A stretch of DNA of 25,280 nucleotides from Chitinispirillales bacterium (GTDB taxonomy: Bacteria; Fibrobacterota; Chitinivibrionia; Chitinivibrionales; Chitinivibrionaceae). Below the pieces are notes generated by a model. That model saw only the letters and a program-made list of their open reading frames with translations. It had not been told where the DNA came from and ran no database searches. The position numbers and the translations under genes were made by a program. The first letter of the stretch is position 1. Every line of letters starts with the position of its first letter. This document shows positions 6,394-12,984 of this stretch, piece after piece. The stretch covers positions 1 to 25,280 of the forward strand of contig JAIRUI010000127.1 of assembly GCA_031254455.1 (NCBI GenBank), written 5' to 3'.

Positions 6394-7148
6394 TGAAACA
6401 GTTGACTAAAGTTTTAGTTGTTGGGGTTGTAGTTGCTTGCAGTGTTTGGGCTGGCGAGTGGAAATACATAGGTAGAGATTGGCAATGGTGGGGGAATTGT
6501 AGAAATATTTATATTTATAAGACAAATCTCAATCGCCAGCAATTTGAATGGGAATATAAAAATAGTGCCCTTTCCAAATTATTAGGCGATTTGAGTGATG
6601 ATTATATAGATATAAATAGAGATTTTGCAGCAATAAGAAGGTTAAGTAATGAACAAACCCAAATGACGCAAATGGAACAATTAAAGCAAAAACTTGCGAA
6701 CAATTGCGCTAATTCCAATTCGCCTCAATGCGCCGAAATAAAAGAAAAAATTGCCGATTACAACAAATGTATGGCAAAAATTAGTTCAGAGTGGGAAAGT
6801 TATAATAGTTTTAATTCGGTAAAAGAAGCAGCCGAAGCAGTCGAAACAACAGGCGGTCGTTCAAAATCAAGTATTATGAGGGTTGTTCATCAAAATACAA
6901 CGGGTTTGAATTACACATATAATCAACGGCTCGGAAACAATCCGGGAATGTCAGGGCGCGTCAAGGTAAAATTGGCAATTGACGAGTTTGGAAAAGTGAT
7001 TTCTTGCCAATTAGTCAGTTCTACAACAAAAGACAACACTTTTGACCAAACTGTTATAGAAAAAGTAAAGGCGTGGAATTTCGGAAGGATTGATGTTCCA
7101 AACGACGTTACCGAATTTGAATATGAATTTGTGTTTTCGCCTAATTAG
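6393..7148 (+). CDS. Secreted AgmX/PglI C-terminal (TonB-like) domain protein
   Basis: The product is 251 residues. A signal peptide (MKQLTKVLVVGVVVACSVWA) is followed by a Trp/Tyr-rich mature start, a helical region with a Cys pair (NNCANSNSPQC) and a conserved C-terminal domain from about residue 150: GGRSKSSIMRVV, then YNQRLGNNPGMSGRVKVKLA, then DEFGKVISCQLV and VKAWNFGRID. This is the AgmX/PglI-type variant of the TonB C-terminal fold, seen often in Fibrobacterota and Myxococcota at the ends of envelope proteins. Normally it follows a membrane anchor and a proline-rich arm; here it is preceded only by a signal peptide, so it probably works as a soluble periplasmic protein. It is coupled to the zinc-ribbon gene and followed eight bases later by a membrane protein gene, making a three-gene operon. 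Confidence 0.78.
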   Translation: MKQLTKVLVVGVVVACSVWAGEWKYIGRDWQWWGNCRNIYIYKTNLNRQQFEWEYKNSALSKLLGDLSDDYIDINRDFAAIRRLSNEQTQMTQMEQLKQKLANNCANSNSPQCAEIKEKIADYNKCMAKISSEWESYNSFNSVKEAAEAVETTGGRSKSSIMRVVHQNTTGLNYTYNQRLGNNPGMSGRVKVKLAIDEFGKVISCQLVSSTTKDNTFDQTVIEKVKAWNFGRIDVPNDVTEFEYEFVFSPN

Positions 7149-7156
7149 GACTGCAA

Positions 7157-7552
7157 ATGTTCAGATTGTTGCTTTTTATTTTAATTGTCGGCTGTCTTAA
7201 TGATGTTAGTGCCAAAGTTAGAGAGAGAATTAAGGACTCTGACGGCGGCACTACAACTATTTATTATTACAAAAAGATAGACAAAAAGTATGAATACAAT
7301 TTACATCAAGAAGAATTTAAGGAAGAAAAGTATGTCGAAGAATTTAATCCCGATACCAAAGAAGTTTATTCAAAAACAACCTTAAACAGCAAAACCGAAA
7401 GGCGAAAATCCGATAATATCAGAAAAATTAAAGAGACAACATATCAAGAAACTCATAGTTCTTATGATGAGAAAGGAATAAGATTTTTGAGAGTATTTAG
7501 TATTGGTTTGGTGGTGTTTGTATTTGTCGTATTACCAATTATTGTGAATTAA
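7157..7552 (+). CDS. Hypothetical secreted/membrane protein, 131 residues
   Basis: The gene starts at ATG 7157, eight bases after the stop of the AgmX-type gene. A signal peptide (MFRLLLFILIVGCLNDVSA) is followed by a strongly charged region (YYYKKIDKKYEYNLHQEEFK) and one C-terminal membrane span (VFSIGLVVFVFVVLPIIV, about residues 113-130). With both ends hydrophobic, the 90-residue middle would sit in the periplasm. No domain is recognised. A Cys at residue 13 lies within the hydrophobic segment, but the surrounding sequence is not a clear lipobox. Operon position suggests it works with the two genes before it. It is convergent with the IS1595 transposase, 16 bases away, so the operon may once have been longer. 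Confidence 0.65.
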   Translation: MFRLLLFILIVGCLNDVSAKVRERIKDSDGGTTTIYYYKKIDKKYEYNLHQEEFKEEKYVEEFNPDTKEVYSKTTLNSKTERRKSDNIRKIKETTYQETHSSYDEKGIRFLRVFSIGLVVFVFVVLPIIVN

Positions 7553-7568
7553 AATTCAGCCCTTTCCG

Positions 7569-8459
7569 TTATGCCGCAATTAACCCTTTATACGTTGTCT
7601 TAATTCCCATATTTTCAATTAGCCAATTAAATCTTTCACTTTCTCCAATGCCCTTTGTATTATATCTAAAAACAAATTCATCGACATATTTTTGTAAATG
7701 TTTTCGAGATGTGGAATGATAAATACCCAAAAGCCCACGCTTCAACAAAGACCAAAAACCCTCAATAGTATTTGTATGAACTATACCATTGACGTATTGA
7801 TGTTCTTTATGTTTTATAACTCGATGGTCATAAAACTTTGACATATCATTATAACCACCCCAACTATCAGTAAATAAAGTTGCAGTTTTCTTGACGCTCT
7901 TAGTAATTAGATTGGATAGAGTCTGCTTACTTGCATCCTCAACCACTTTAGCATTTACTTTGCCTCCACGCTGAACCATTCCAACAACCGGAGTTTTATG
8001 TTTAGTGCTTCGACCCTGATGCTTGCTCTTACCGCCGATATAAGTTTCATCGCATTCAACTAAATTATCTAACACATTATTATTTTCAGCCCCAAAACAC
8101 TTCCTAATGCGTTGTAGCATAAACCAAGCCGTCTTTTGAGTTACATTTATATCCCTTGAAAGTTGCAACGAAGATATACCTTTCTTATGAGATGTAATTA
8201 ACCAAATAGCCAAAAACCATTTTTTCAATTTAATTTTGGTGTTATCAAATAAAGTGCCTGTCTTAACGTTAAAATATTTGCCCGTATTCCTACAACGATA
8301 TTTACCGCCCTTGCATTTGTAAACTTTGGAATCAGGGTCAAACGGGCTGACAATCGAACCATTCCAACGCATTGACTCTAAATGTTCAATACAAACCTGC
8401 TCTGTTGAAAATTCTTTAAGTAACTCTAAAATTGAATTAAAACTCCTCAAACTTAACAT
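7569..8459 (-). mobile_element. IS1595-family transposase, apparently intact
   Basis: The product is 296 residues from ATG 8459 with AAGGAAG six bases upstream. The N-terminal domain (about 30-75) is the modified zinc-ribbon-like block SPFDPDSKVYKCKGGKYRCR followed by NTGKYFNVKTGTLFDNTKI. A helix-turn-helix (SSLQLSRDINVTQKTAWFML) follows. The catalytic domain shows CDETYIGGKSKH (Asp137), FTDSWGGY (Asp198) and HTNTIEGFWSLLKRG (Asn230/Glu233), the DDN/E pattern of ISXO2-like IS1595 transposases. Length is normal for the family and no stop interrupts it. I could not identify terminal inverted repeats: the left end must lie in the 16 bases before the neighbouring operon or inside it, and the right end in 8460-8620. 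Confidence 0.88.
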
Positions 8460-8535
8460 ACCAGCTTCCTTTATTTATAAAATAATAACCGACGGTGGAA
8501 ACGTGTATATATTTCAGGAGATTAAATGATTTTAT

Positions 8536-8586
8536 TTAATGTCTTACATTAAGTTAAATTCGGGATGTAATTTTTATATACACCCC
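8536..8586. repeat. Two small hairpins between the IS1595 transposase and the next gene
   Basis: TTAATGT 8536-8542 pairs with ACATTAA 8546-8552 around three bases. GGGATGTA 8562-8569 pairs with TACACCCC 8579-8586 apart from one mismatch. They occupy the 229-bp gap between the transposase start and the gene at 8689, where the IS end is expected. No matching inverted repeat was found on the other side of the IS, so their role is open. Confidence 0.35.
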
Positions 8587-8626
8587 AACAATAAAAAGAA
8601 TTAGGCGGATTTTTAATTTTTGATAG

Positions 8627-8662
8627 GAAAGTTTGAATTTTTGATTTGGCAAAAAGTAATTT
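8627..8662 (+). repeat. Direct repeat, copy 1 (36 bp)
   Basis: This stretch starts GAAAGTTTGAATTTTTGATT and ends GGCAAAAAGTAATTT. The same sequence recurs at 9249-9303, where an additional segment of about 19 bases is inserted. The two copies flank the GIY-YIG-like gene and the Cys4 mini-gene. Confidence 0.7.
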
Positions 8663-8688
8663 ACCTAAAATTTTATAAAGGAATTAGA

Positions 8689-9048
8689 ATGTTTATAATA
8701 AAAGAAGCAGTTGACAATTTTATTAAACATGTTAAACAAAACGACCCAACTTGGCCAAATAATCATTGGTATGCTGGATTAACTACGCAACATCCATTTG
8801 ACCGTATGAAACAACATGAAAGTAAAAAGGGTATTATTTGTGAATATTTAGCATCTATATCTTGCCCGGATGAAGATACAGCGCGAACATTAGAAAAAGC
8901 ATTAAAGAATGAAGGTTTTGCTATACACGATAAAGATTTAGAACCAGAATCAGAACATATAACAGCTTCATGGGCTGTTGAAACTGTTTCAGCTTCAACT
9001 TCTAAAAACAATAAACAATATAAGGTTTATGTTTTTAAGGCTATTTAA
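8689..9048 (+). CDS. Small protein with GIY-YIG-like features
   Basis: The product is 119 residues from ATG 8689, preferred because AAGGA lies at 8679-8683 while the longer frame to 8620 uses a weak start inside the repeat. It contains NNHWYAGLTTQHPFDRMKQH, then EYLASISCPDEDTARTLEKA, then LKNEGFAI. The arrangement Tyr-Ala-Gly-x-Thr, a following Arg and Gln-His, and a downstream Glu resembles a shortened GIY-YIG nuclease fold (YxGxTxxxxxRxxQH...E). In that fold the Tyr, Arg and Glu are catalytic. The first GIY strand is not evident, so the call is tentative. It has no membrane segment. It is flanked by two direct repeats, consistent with a mobile or captured gene. Confidence 0.45.
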   Translation: MFIIKEAVDNFIKHVKQNDPTWPNNHWYAGLTTQHPFDRMKQHESKKGIICEYLASISCPDEDTARTLEKALKNEGFAIHDKDLEPESEHITASWAVETVSASTSKNNKQYKVYVFKAI

Positions 9049-9059
9049 AAGAATAAGAA

Positions 9060-9212
9060 TTAATTAGTTGTTTTATTTATACTTTTACAAAATCCCAAAC
9101 AATATGAACAATCAATTGTTATACCATTAATAAAATCTAAACATTCTTTGCACATTTTAACATTAGGTAAAAAATTCTTTTTTGCTGATTTTATATTAGT
9201 ATTCTTTTTCAT
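9060..9212 (-). CDS. Cys4 zinc-finger mini-protein, 50 residues
   Basis: Reading leftward, ATG at 9212 is preceded by AAAAGGAGT, a strong ribosome site (complement at about 9221-9228), and the frame runs to TAA at 9060-9062. The product begins MKKNTNIKSAKKNFLPNVK and then has CKECLDFINGITIDCSYCLGFC, with CxxC (21, 24) and CxxCxxxC (35, 38, 42), enough for one zinc site. The basic N-terminus suggests nucleic-acid or ribosome contact. It is convergent with the GIY-YIG-like gene (11-bp gap). The excellent ribosome site and the cysteine pattern argue that it is real despite its size. Family not recognised. Confidence 0.62.
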   Translation of the reverse strand: MKKNTNIKSAKKNFLPNVKMCKECLDFINGITIDCSYCLGFCKSINKTTN

Positions 9213-9248
9213 AATTATAACTCCTTTTAATGTTTTCAATTATTAATT

Positions 9249-9303
9249 GAAAGTTTGAATTTTTGATTTTGATTGCCAATTTCTCATTGGCAAAAAGTAA
9301 TTT
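9249..9303 (+). repeat. Direct repeat, copy 2, with an inserted hairpin
   Basis: This is the same sequence as 8627-8662 but with about 19 extra bases. The extra part creates a perfect hairpin, TTGCCAAT 9273-9280 with ATTGGCAA 9286-9293 and loop TTCTC. The direct-repeat pair encloses 9060-9212 and 8689-9048. The 311-bp gap 9213-9524 holds this repeat, the 9345-9369 repeat copy and a 9-bp inverted repeat (9382-9390 / 9471-9479); I see no gene in it. Confidence 0.7.
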
Positions 9304-9344
9304 GATTAATAAAATAACCTATAAAATGGTTTGATTATATTTTT

Positions 9345-9369
9345 GTGTAAAATTGTATATAGTCATCAT
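9345..9369 (-). repeat. Inner right copy (c): perfect inverted partner of 3884-3908
   Basis: This is the exact reverse complement of 3884-3908 over 25 bases, flanked by TTTT on the left. With copy (b) it brackets 5.4 kb that contains the phage-like module, the zinc-ribbon operon, the IS1595 element and the GIY-YIG-like gene. Confidence 0.75.
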
Positions 9370-9381
9370 CTTTTATTGCTT

Positions 9382-9479
9382 CCAAACAATCATTACGACA
9401 TAATCTCAAATAATAATTATAATTTATACACCTGTCTCATAAACATAATGATATTTTACCAAAAATAGTCATTGTTTGG
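9382..9479. repeat. 9-bp inverted repeat upstream of the membrane gene
   Basis: CCAAACAAT at 9382-9390 is the reverse complement of ATTGTTTGG at 9471-9479, with 80 bases between, in the region that should hold the promoter of the gene at 9525. It could be an operator pair or a remnant end; no further evidence is visible. Confidence 0.35.
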
Positions 9480-9524
9480 GAATTATTCCAATATGTCCCA
9501 AATATTAATTAAGGAAATAAAGCT

Positions 9525-9791
9525 TTGAAAAAAAAATTAAAAATTTATCTGTTAGCGCTTCTCATTACTATTGTAGCGGGATTAGTTTTACTTAGTGTAA
9601 AAAATACGATTGAATTATATTCAGAATATTCCCAAAATTATGGATATACTTTTTATAGTCTATTTTATGACAATGTAAAAGTTTTAATAAAATATCCTAT
9701 AGTTTTTATAAAAGTAGTCTTTTTTCAAATACTAATTCCCGTCTTTATATTCAATCTCTCTTTCATCTTTGTTCGTAGATTTTTTCGGTGA
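9525..9791 (+). CDS. Hypothetical membrane protein, 88 residues
   Basis: The gene starts at TTG 9525 with AAGGAA at 9511-9516 and a lysine-rich N-terminus (KKKLKIY). It has two hydrophobic spans: LLALLITIVAGLVLLSV near the start, and VFIKVVFFQILIPVFIFNLS (about 61-80), with a basic end (VRRFFR). The intervening loop is rich in Tyr. No family is recognised. The last 60 bases overlap the 3' end of the convergent gene 9732-10160, so one of the two may be extended by a lost stop, or both may be real and mutually antisense. It lies between the inner and outer right repeats. Confidence 0.5.
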   Translation: MKKKLKIYLLALLITIVAGLVLLSVKNTIELYSEYSQNYGYTFYSLFYDNVKVLIKYPIVFIKVVFFQILIPVFIFNLSFIFVRRFFR

Positions 9792-10160
9792 TTGTATATT
9801 CCCATCGACTTTGATATGTCCGCCTATAAGATTTCCCGTTGTATCATAATCAAAGCCGCTTTCTCTAAATATTTTTACAACCTTTCCTAATTTTTTTGTT
9901 AATGTTTGAAAATCGATCTTTTGCTCAATTTGAGGCTTATAAAGATTTTTTTGCGATTCAATAAAACGCTTCGTACTATCAGAATTTAGCCAATTTTGAA
10001 CCAATCCTTTTTCTATTGTAACCGAATTCACATTAACCTTTGTTTTATCCGTATCGTTAAATTGAGCCGAATTAATAAGTATTCCGTTAATTTTATCCTT
10101 ATCAATTTTTTTCATTACTCCATTAGCATACGCGTTTAATGAATCCTTTTCACTGTTCAT
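9732..10160 (-). CDS. Hypothetical soluble protein, 142 residues
   Basis: The gene starts at ATG 10160 with AAGGTAA upstream. The product is hydrophilic and lysine/asparagine-rich, with no membrane segment or signal peptide. Visible segments are NAYANGVMKKIDKDKINGIL, NSVTIEKGLVQNWLNSDSTK and KLGKVVKIFRESGFDYD. The tail is strongly charged (KKSTNKDEREIEYKDGN) and may be disordered. No known domain is recognised. It overlaps the convergent gene 9525-9791 by 60 bases. The 262-bp gap to comEC (10161-10422) contains repeat copy (d) but no convincing gene. Confidence 0.55.
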   Translation of the reverse strand: MNSEKDSLNAYANGVMKKIDKDKINGILINSAQFNDTDKTKVNVNSVTIEKGLVQNWLNSDSTKRFIESQKNLYKPQIEQKIDFQTLTKKLGKVVKIFRESGFDYDTTGNLIGGHIKVDGNIQSPKKSTNKDEREIEYKDGN

Positions 10161-10360
10161 AATTTACCTTACCTTTCTTTTATTTTTTCATTAATTTTTA
10201 CTTCTTAAATAAAAATCTATATAAAATAACGAATTGCTCCTAAATCAAACGAAAAGATTTCTCCATATTGACGAAAATAAAATTAGGTATGAAGAAAACA
10301 AATGGTCGAAAGGTGGAGGCGGAGAATATAGAGGGCTGGGTTAAAGTGGACAGTTTCAAG

Positions 10361-10394
10361 TTTTGTGTAAAATTTATATAGTTACGTAAATTTA
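10361..10394 (-). repeat. Outer right copy (d) of the island-end repeat
   Basis: This is the reverse complement of a diverged copy of 3846-3880: both contain AAATTTA, then G or C, then GTAACTATATA, followed by a TTTACAC core. It ends 28 bases before the comEC stop codon. Together with copy (a) it sets the outer limits of the accessory island between mlaF and comEC. Confidence 0.6.
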
Positions 10395-10422
10395 TTTGCG
10401 AAAAAGTATTGATATTTGACAA

Positions 10423-12300
10423 TTAAATTCTCGTTTTATCATATTTCTTTACAATATTTATTTTTCGGATTTTGGTTTCTTCGGCGGAAAAAGGCGTTGT
10501 TTTTATTGTATCTGCGTAAGTATCGAAATAAACTTTACCAGTCGTGTTTCTCAAAATAATATGTGTGAAATTTTCAGATAATTTTTGCGGAATATAAGAG
10601 TTATCGCTAATCAAAACAGGTTTTGATTTTACAGAAAAAAATCTACTGCCTAAATGCGTTTTCGTCCATCTTAAAAATGACGGGTTATAGTAGTTCTTTG
10701 TTTGCGCTGCGCCCAATATTACCAGTACAGGATTGTTTGAATCTAATAATTTCATTCTAAAATTCTGCGAAGAAACTGTGTAAATTGTATCTTTTTTACA
10801 TAAATCCGAAATCAAAAGTCCGCTTAACATAAACAATACCGCATAAGTTAAATAAATTATTCTATTCCTGCTAAATGTATATAAGATTATAACTATTACA
10901 ATAATCACAATAAAAATAAGCGGTGAAATATTTGCATAATCTTCACCCAATCCGGTAAAAATCACATACTTATTTATAATCCAAAACAATAAATCAAGCG
11001 CCTTATCCGTCATCATGCACAAAAAATTCGATATGCTTTCAATAGGAATAAAAAGCGAAATGAGTGCAATTTGACAAATTGCCTGCAATATGGGAAGTAA
11101 AATTAAATTCGCAAGCGGCGTCGCTGAAGTAAGCGCCCCAAAATGGAAAATTTGTATAGGCGTAATAACGACAAACAGAAATATCGGTAATGTAAAAAAT
11201 AAAATTATTTCACGAAATTTCACATCTCTTATGAATTTGGGAAATACTAAAACCGCAAATGTCGCTGTAAACGAATACTGAAATCCTACCAGAAATATGT
11301 GCATAGGGTATAGCGACAAAATAAAAAAGCAAGATAAAAACAGTGAATTCAGCGCATTGCTTTTACGGTCAAAAAGCGGTGAAATCAGCATAATCGTTCC
11401 CATAATTACCGCTCGTAAAGTCGCCGGTCCGAATCCTACGATAAACGGTAAAAATAAAATTGCACACACAACTATACATCGTCGTACCAAAATCGGTAAA
11501 GGCAAAATAAAAATTATAGCAGAAAACGCAAAAATCAAAATCGCTATATGCAGTCCCGATATCGCCAAGAAATGTACGAGCCCGCTTTCGCGAAAAAAAG
11601 AATTTATATTTTGAGTTAAAAACGAACGATCGCCCGTAAAAATTGAAATATATAACGATTCGTATTGCGTCTTTGCGAAATTCTTGCGGATGTGCCGGTA
11701 AATCGCGGTAATATGAGGCATTTTTGTTTGTTTCTTTATGGAAATAACTTCTATTTCACCTATGGAATTTTTAATTTTTTCCTGAAAAATATTATCATAT
11801 TCCCAAGGTGCGGCTGTGTTTTGATTGTCGTATTTTCTAAAAATTCCTAATATTTCCGCATTTTGACCTGATTCTAAAATATAGTCTGTCAAAGTATCTT
11901 TCAAAATCAAATTTATCCTGTAATCGCTTTTTCGTAAACTTACCAATTGTTCCATTCTTTTTTCACTGCGATATTTTGGAGGAGAATAAAATTCCGCCGA
12001 AATTAGAACGGCGCCGTTTTGAGGAAATAAGTTTTCACCGGTTTCTATTGATTTTTCCCAAGAGTTTTGTAAAAGAAGTCCGATAAAAATAGAAATTATA
12101 AGAGAAAGGGTTTTCGAATATCTATTGGTTAAAAGCAAAGAAACTATAATTACCGTGGTTATCAAGGCGTTCGGCTCGGCGGTAAAAATCTTATATTTTG
12201 TTCCAAGTATTATTCCGAAAGAAAGTCCGAGCGCCAAATAGAGAGACGGGACGCAAAAAAGGTATTTATATGGAATAAAATCGCGGAATTTATTGTTCAT
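10423..12300 (-). CDS. comEC: ComEC/Rec2 DNA-uptake channel, without metallo-hydrolase domain
   Basis: The product is 625 residues. It has two N-terminal membrane spans, a DUF4131-type soluble part (about 85-200, including SAEFYSPPKY and GIFRKYDNQN), then the competence domain with SIFTGDRSFL and the diagnostic ESGLVHFLAISGLHIAIL, followed by some eight to ten membrane spans. ComEC forms the inner-membrane channel for single-stranded DNA during natural transformation. Many ComEC proteins end in a metallo-beta-lactamase-like nuclease domain; this one ends in about 110 soluble residues without an HxHxDH motif, like the shorter forms in Bacteroidota-type lineages. Its start overlaps the response-regulator stop by 11 bases, so it is translationally coupled as the last gene of the operon. 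Confidence 0.9.
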   Translation of the reverse strand: MNNKFRDFIPYKYLFCVPSLYLALGLSFGIILGTKYKIFTAEPNALITTVIIVSLLLTNRYSKTLSLIISIFIGLLLQNSWEKSIETGENLFPQNGAVLISAEFYSPPKYRSEKRMEQLVSLRKSDYRINLILKDTLTDYILESGQNAEILGIFRKYDNQNTAAPWEYDNIFQEKIKNSIGEIEVISIKKQTKMPHITAIYRHIRKNFAKTQYESLYISIFTGDRSFLTQNINSFFRESGLVHFLAISGLHIAILIFAFSAIIFILPLPILVRRCIVVCAILFLPFIVGFGPATLRAVIMGTIMLISPLFDRKSNALNSLFLSCFFILSLYPMHIFLVGFQYSFTATFAVLVFPKFIRDVKFREIILFFTLPIFLFVVITPIQIFHFGALTSATPLANLILLPILQAICQIALISLFIPIESISNFLCMMTDKALDLLFWIINKYVIFTGLGEDYANISPLIFIVIIVIVIILYTFSRNRIIYLTYAVLFMLSGLLISDLCKKDTIYTVSSQNFRMKLLDSNNPVLVILGAAQTKNYYNPSFLRWTKTHLGSRFFSVKSKPVLISDNSYIPQKLSENFTHIILRNTTGKVYFDTYADTIKTTPFSAEETKIRKINIVKKYDKTRI

Positions 12301-12982
12301 TTACACCGAATAATCCCTTATACCTTGAACGGCTTACGGGTAATTTTTCACCGTTTCTCAAAACCGCTTCATATTTTCCGCCGCCCAAAACGATAGTATG
12401 TGCGATTGAATTTTCATCGACTAAATAAGAATTGTGAATTCTGATAAAATTTCCCGATAAAATTTCACCGAATTTTTCCAAAGAATTATCATGAAGGTAA
12501 GTTTTTCCGTCTTTACAATGAATTTCTCGATAGTCGCCGGCTCCGGAAATATATAATATCTGCTCAATTGGAACGATAATTCGCGACGACCCGTCTTTAA
12601 TCAGAATTTCTTTCTTGCCTTTACGGCGTATATGTCTTCCGATAAATTTCTGCAACGCTTTTTGCAAGCGTTCTTTGTCATAAGGTTTTAAAACAAAATC
12701 GACAATGTCCAAGTCAAAACCTTCAAGAGCGCGCTCTCCGGTTGCCGAAACCACGATAGTTTCAAATTTTTTTTCTTCTATACTTTTAAGAATGTTGAAT
12801 CCGTCATCGCCGTTAAGGTTTAAATCTAAAATAAGTAAATCGGGCGGCTGAATTTTTATTGCCGTAATAATTTCTTGAAATTCATAAAAAAGTGAAAGTT
12901 CGTTATCAGGAAGAATTTCTTCAACCTGTCTTACCAATCGTCTCGCTGCGACTTTCTCGTCTTCAACAATAAAAATTTTCAT
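12290..12982 (-). CDS. LytTR-type response regulator
   Basis: The product is 230 residues. The receiver domain (1 to about 118) has acidic residues EDE at 7-9, the phosphoacceptor Asp53 in LLILDLNLNGDDG, Ser79 in VVSATGE and Lys99-Pro100. The C-terminal LytTR DNA-binding domain (about 125-228) contains ILIKDGSSRIIVPIEQILYI, GNFIRIHNSYLV and LPVSRSRYKGLF. Proteins of this kind bind paired direct repeats upstream of target genes. It lies two bases after the LytS-type kinase gene and overlaps comEC by 11 bases. The pair with the kinase is nearly certain; targets are unknown, but its operon-mates (Wzz-like, ComEC) are candidates. Confidence 0.92.
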   Translation of the reverse strand: MKIFIVEDEKVAARRLVRQVEEILPDNELSLFYEFQEIITAIKIQPPDLLILDLNLNGDDGFNILKSIEEKKFETIVVSATGERALEGFDLDIVDFVLKPYDKERLQKALQKFIGRHIRRKGKKEILIKDGSSRIIVPIEQILYISGAGDYREIHCKDGKTYLHDNSLEKFGEILSGNFIRIHNSYLVDENSIAHTIVLGGGKYEAVLRNGEKLPVSRSRYKGLFGVNEQ

Positions 12983-12984
12983 TT

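Noticed and set aside
10240..10422. Leftward 60-codon open frame between comEC and the 142-residue gene
   Set aside because: It spans the repeat copy, has no ribosome site and its composition is that of noncoding AT-rich DNA.
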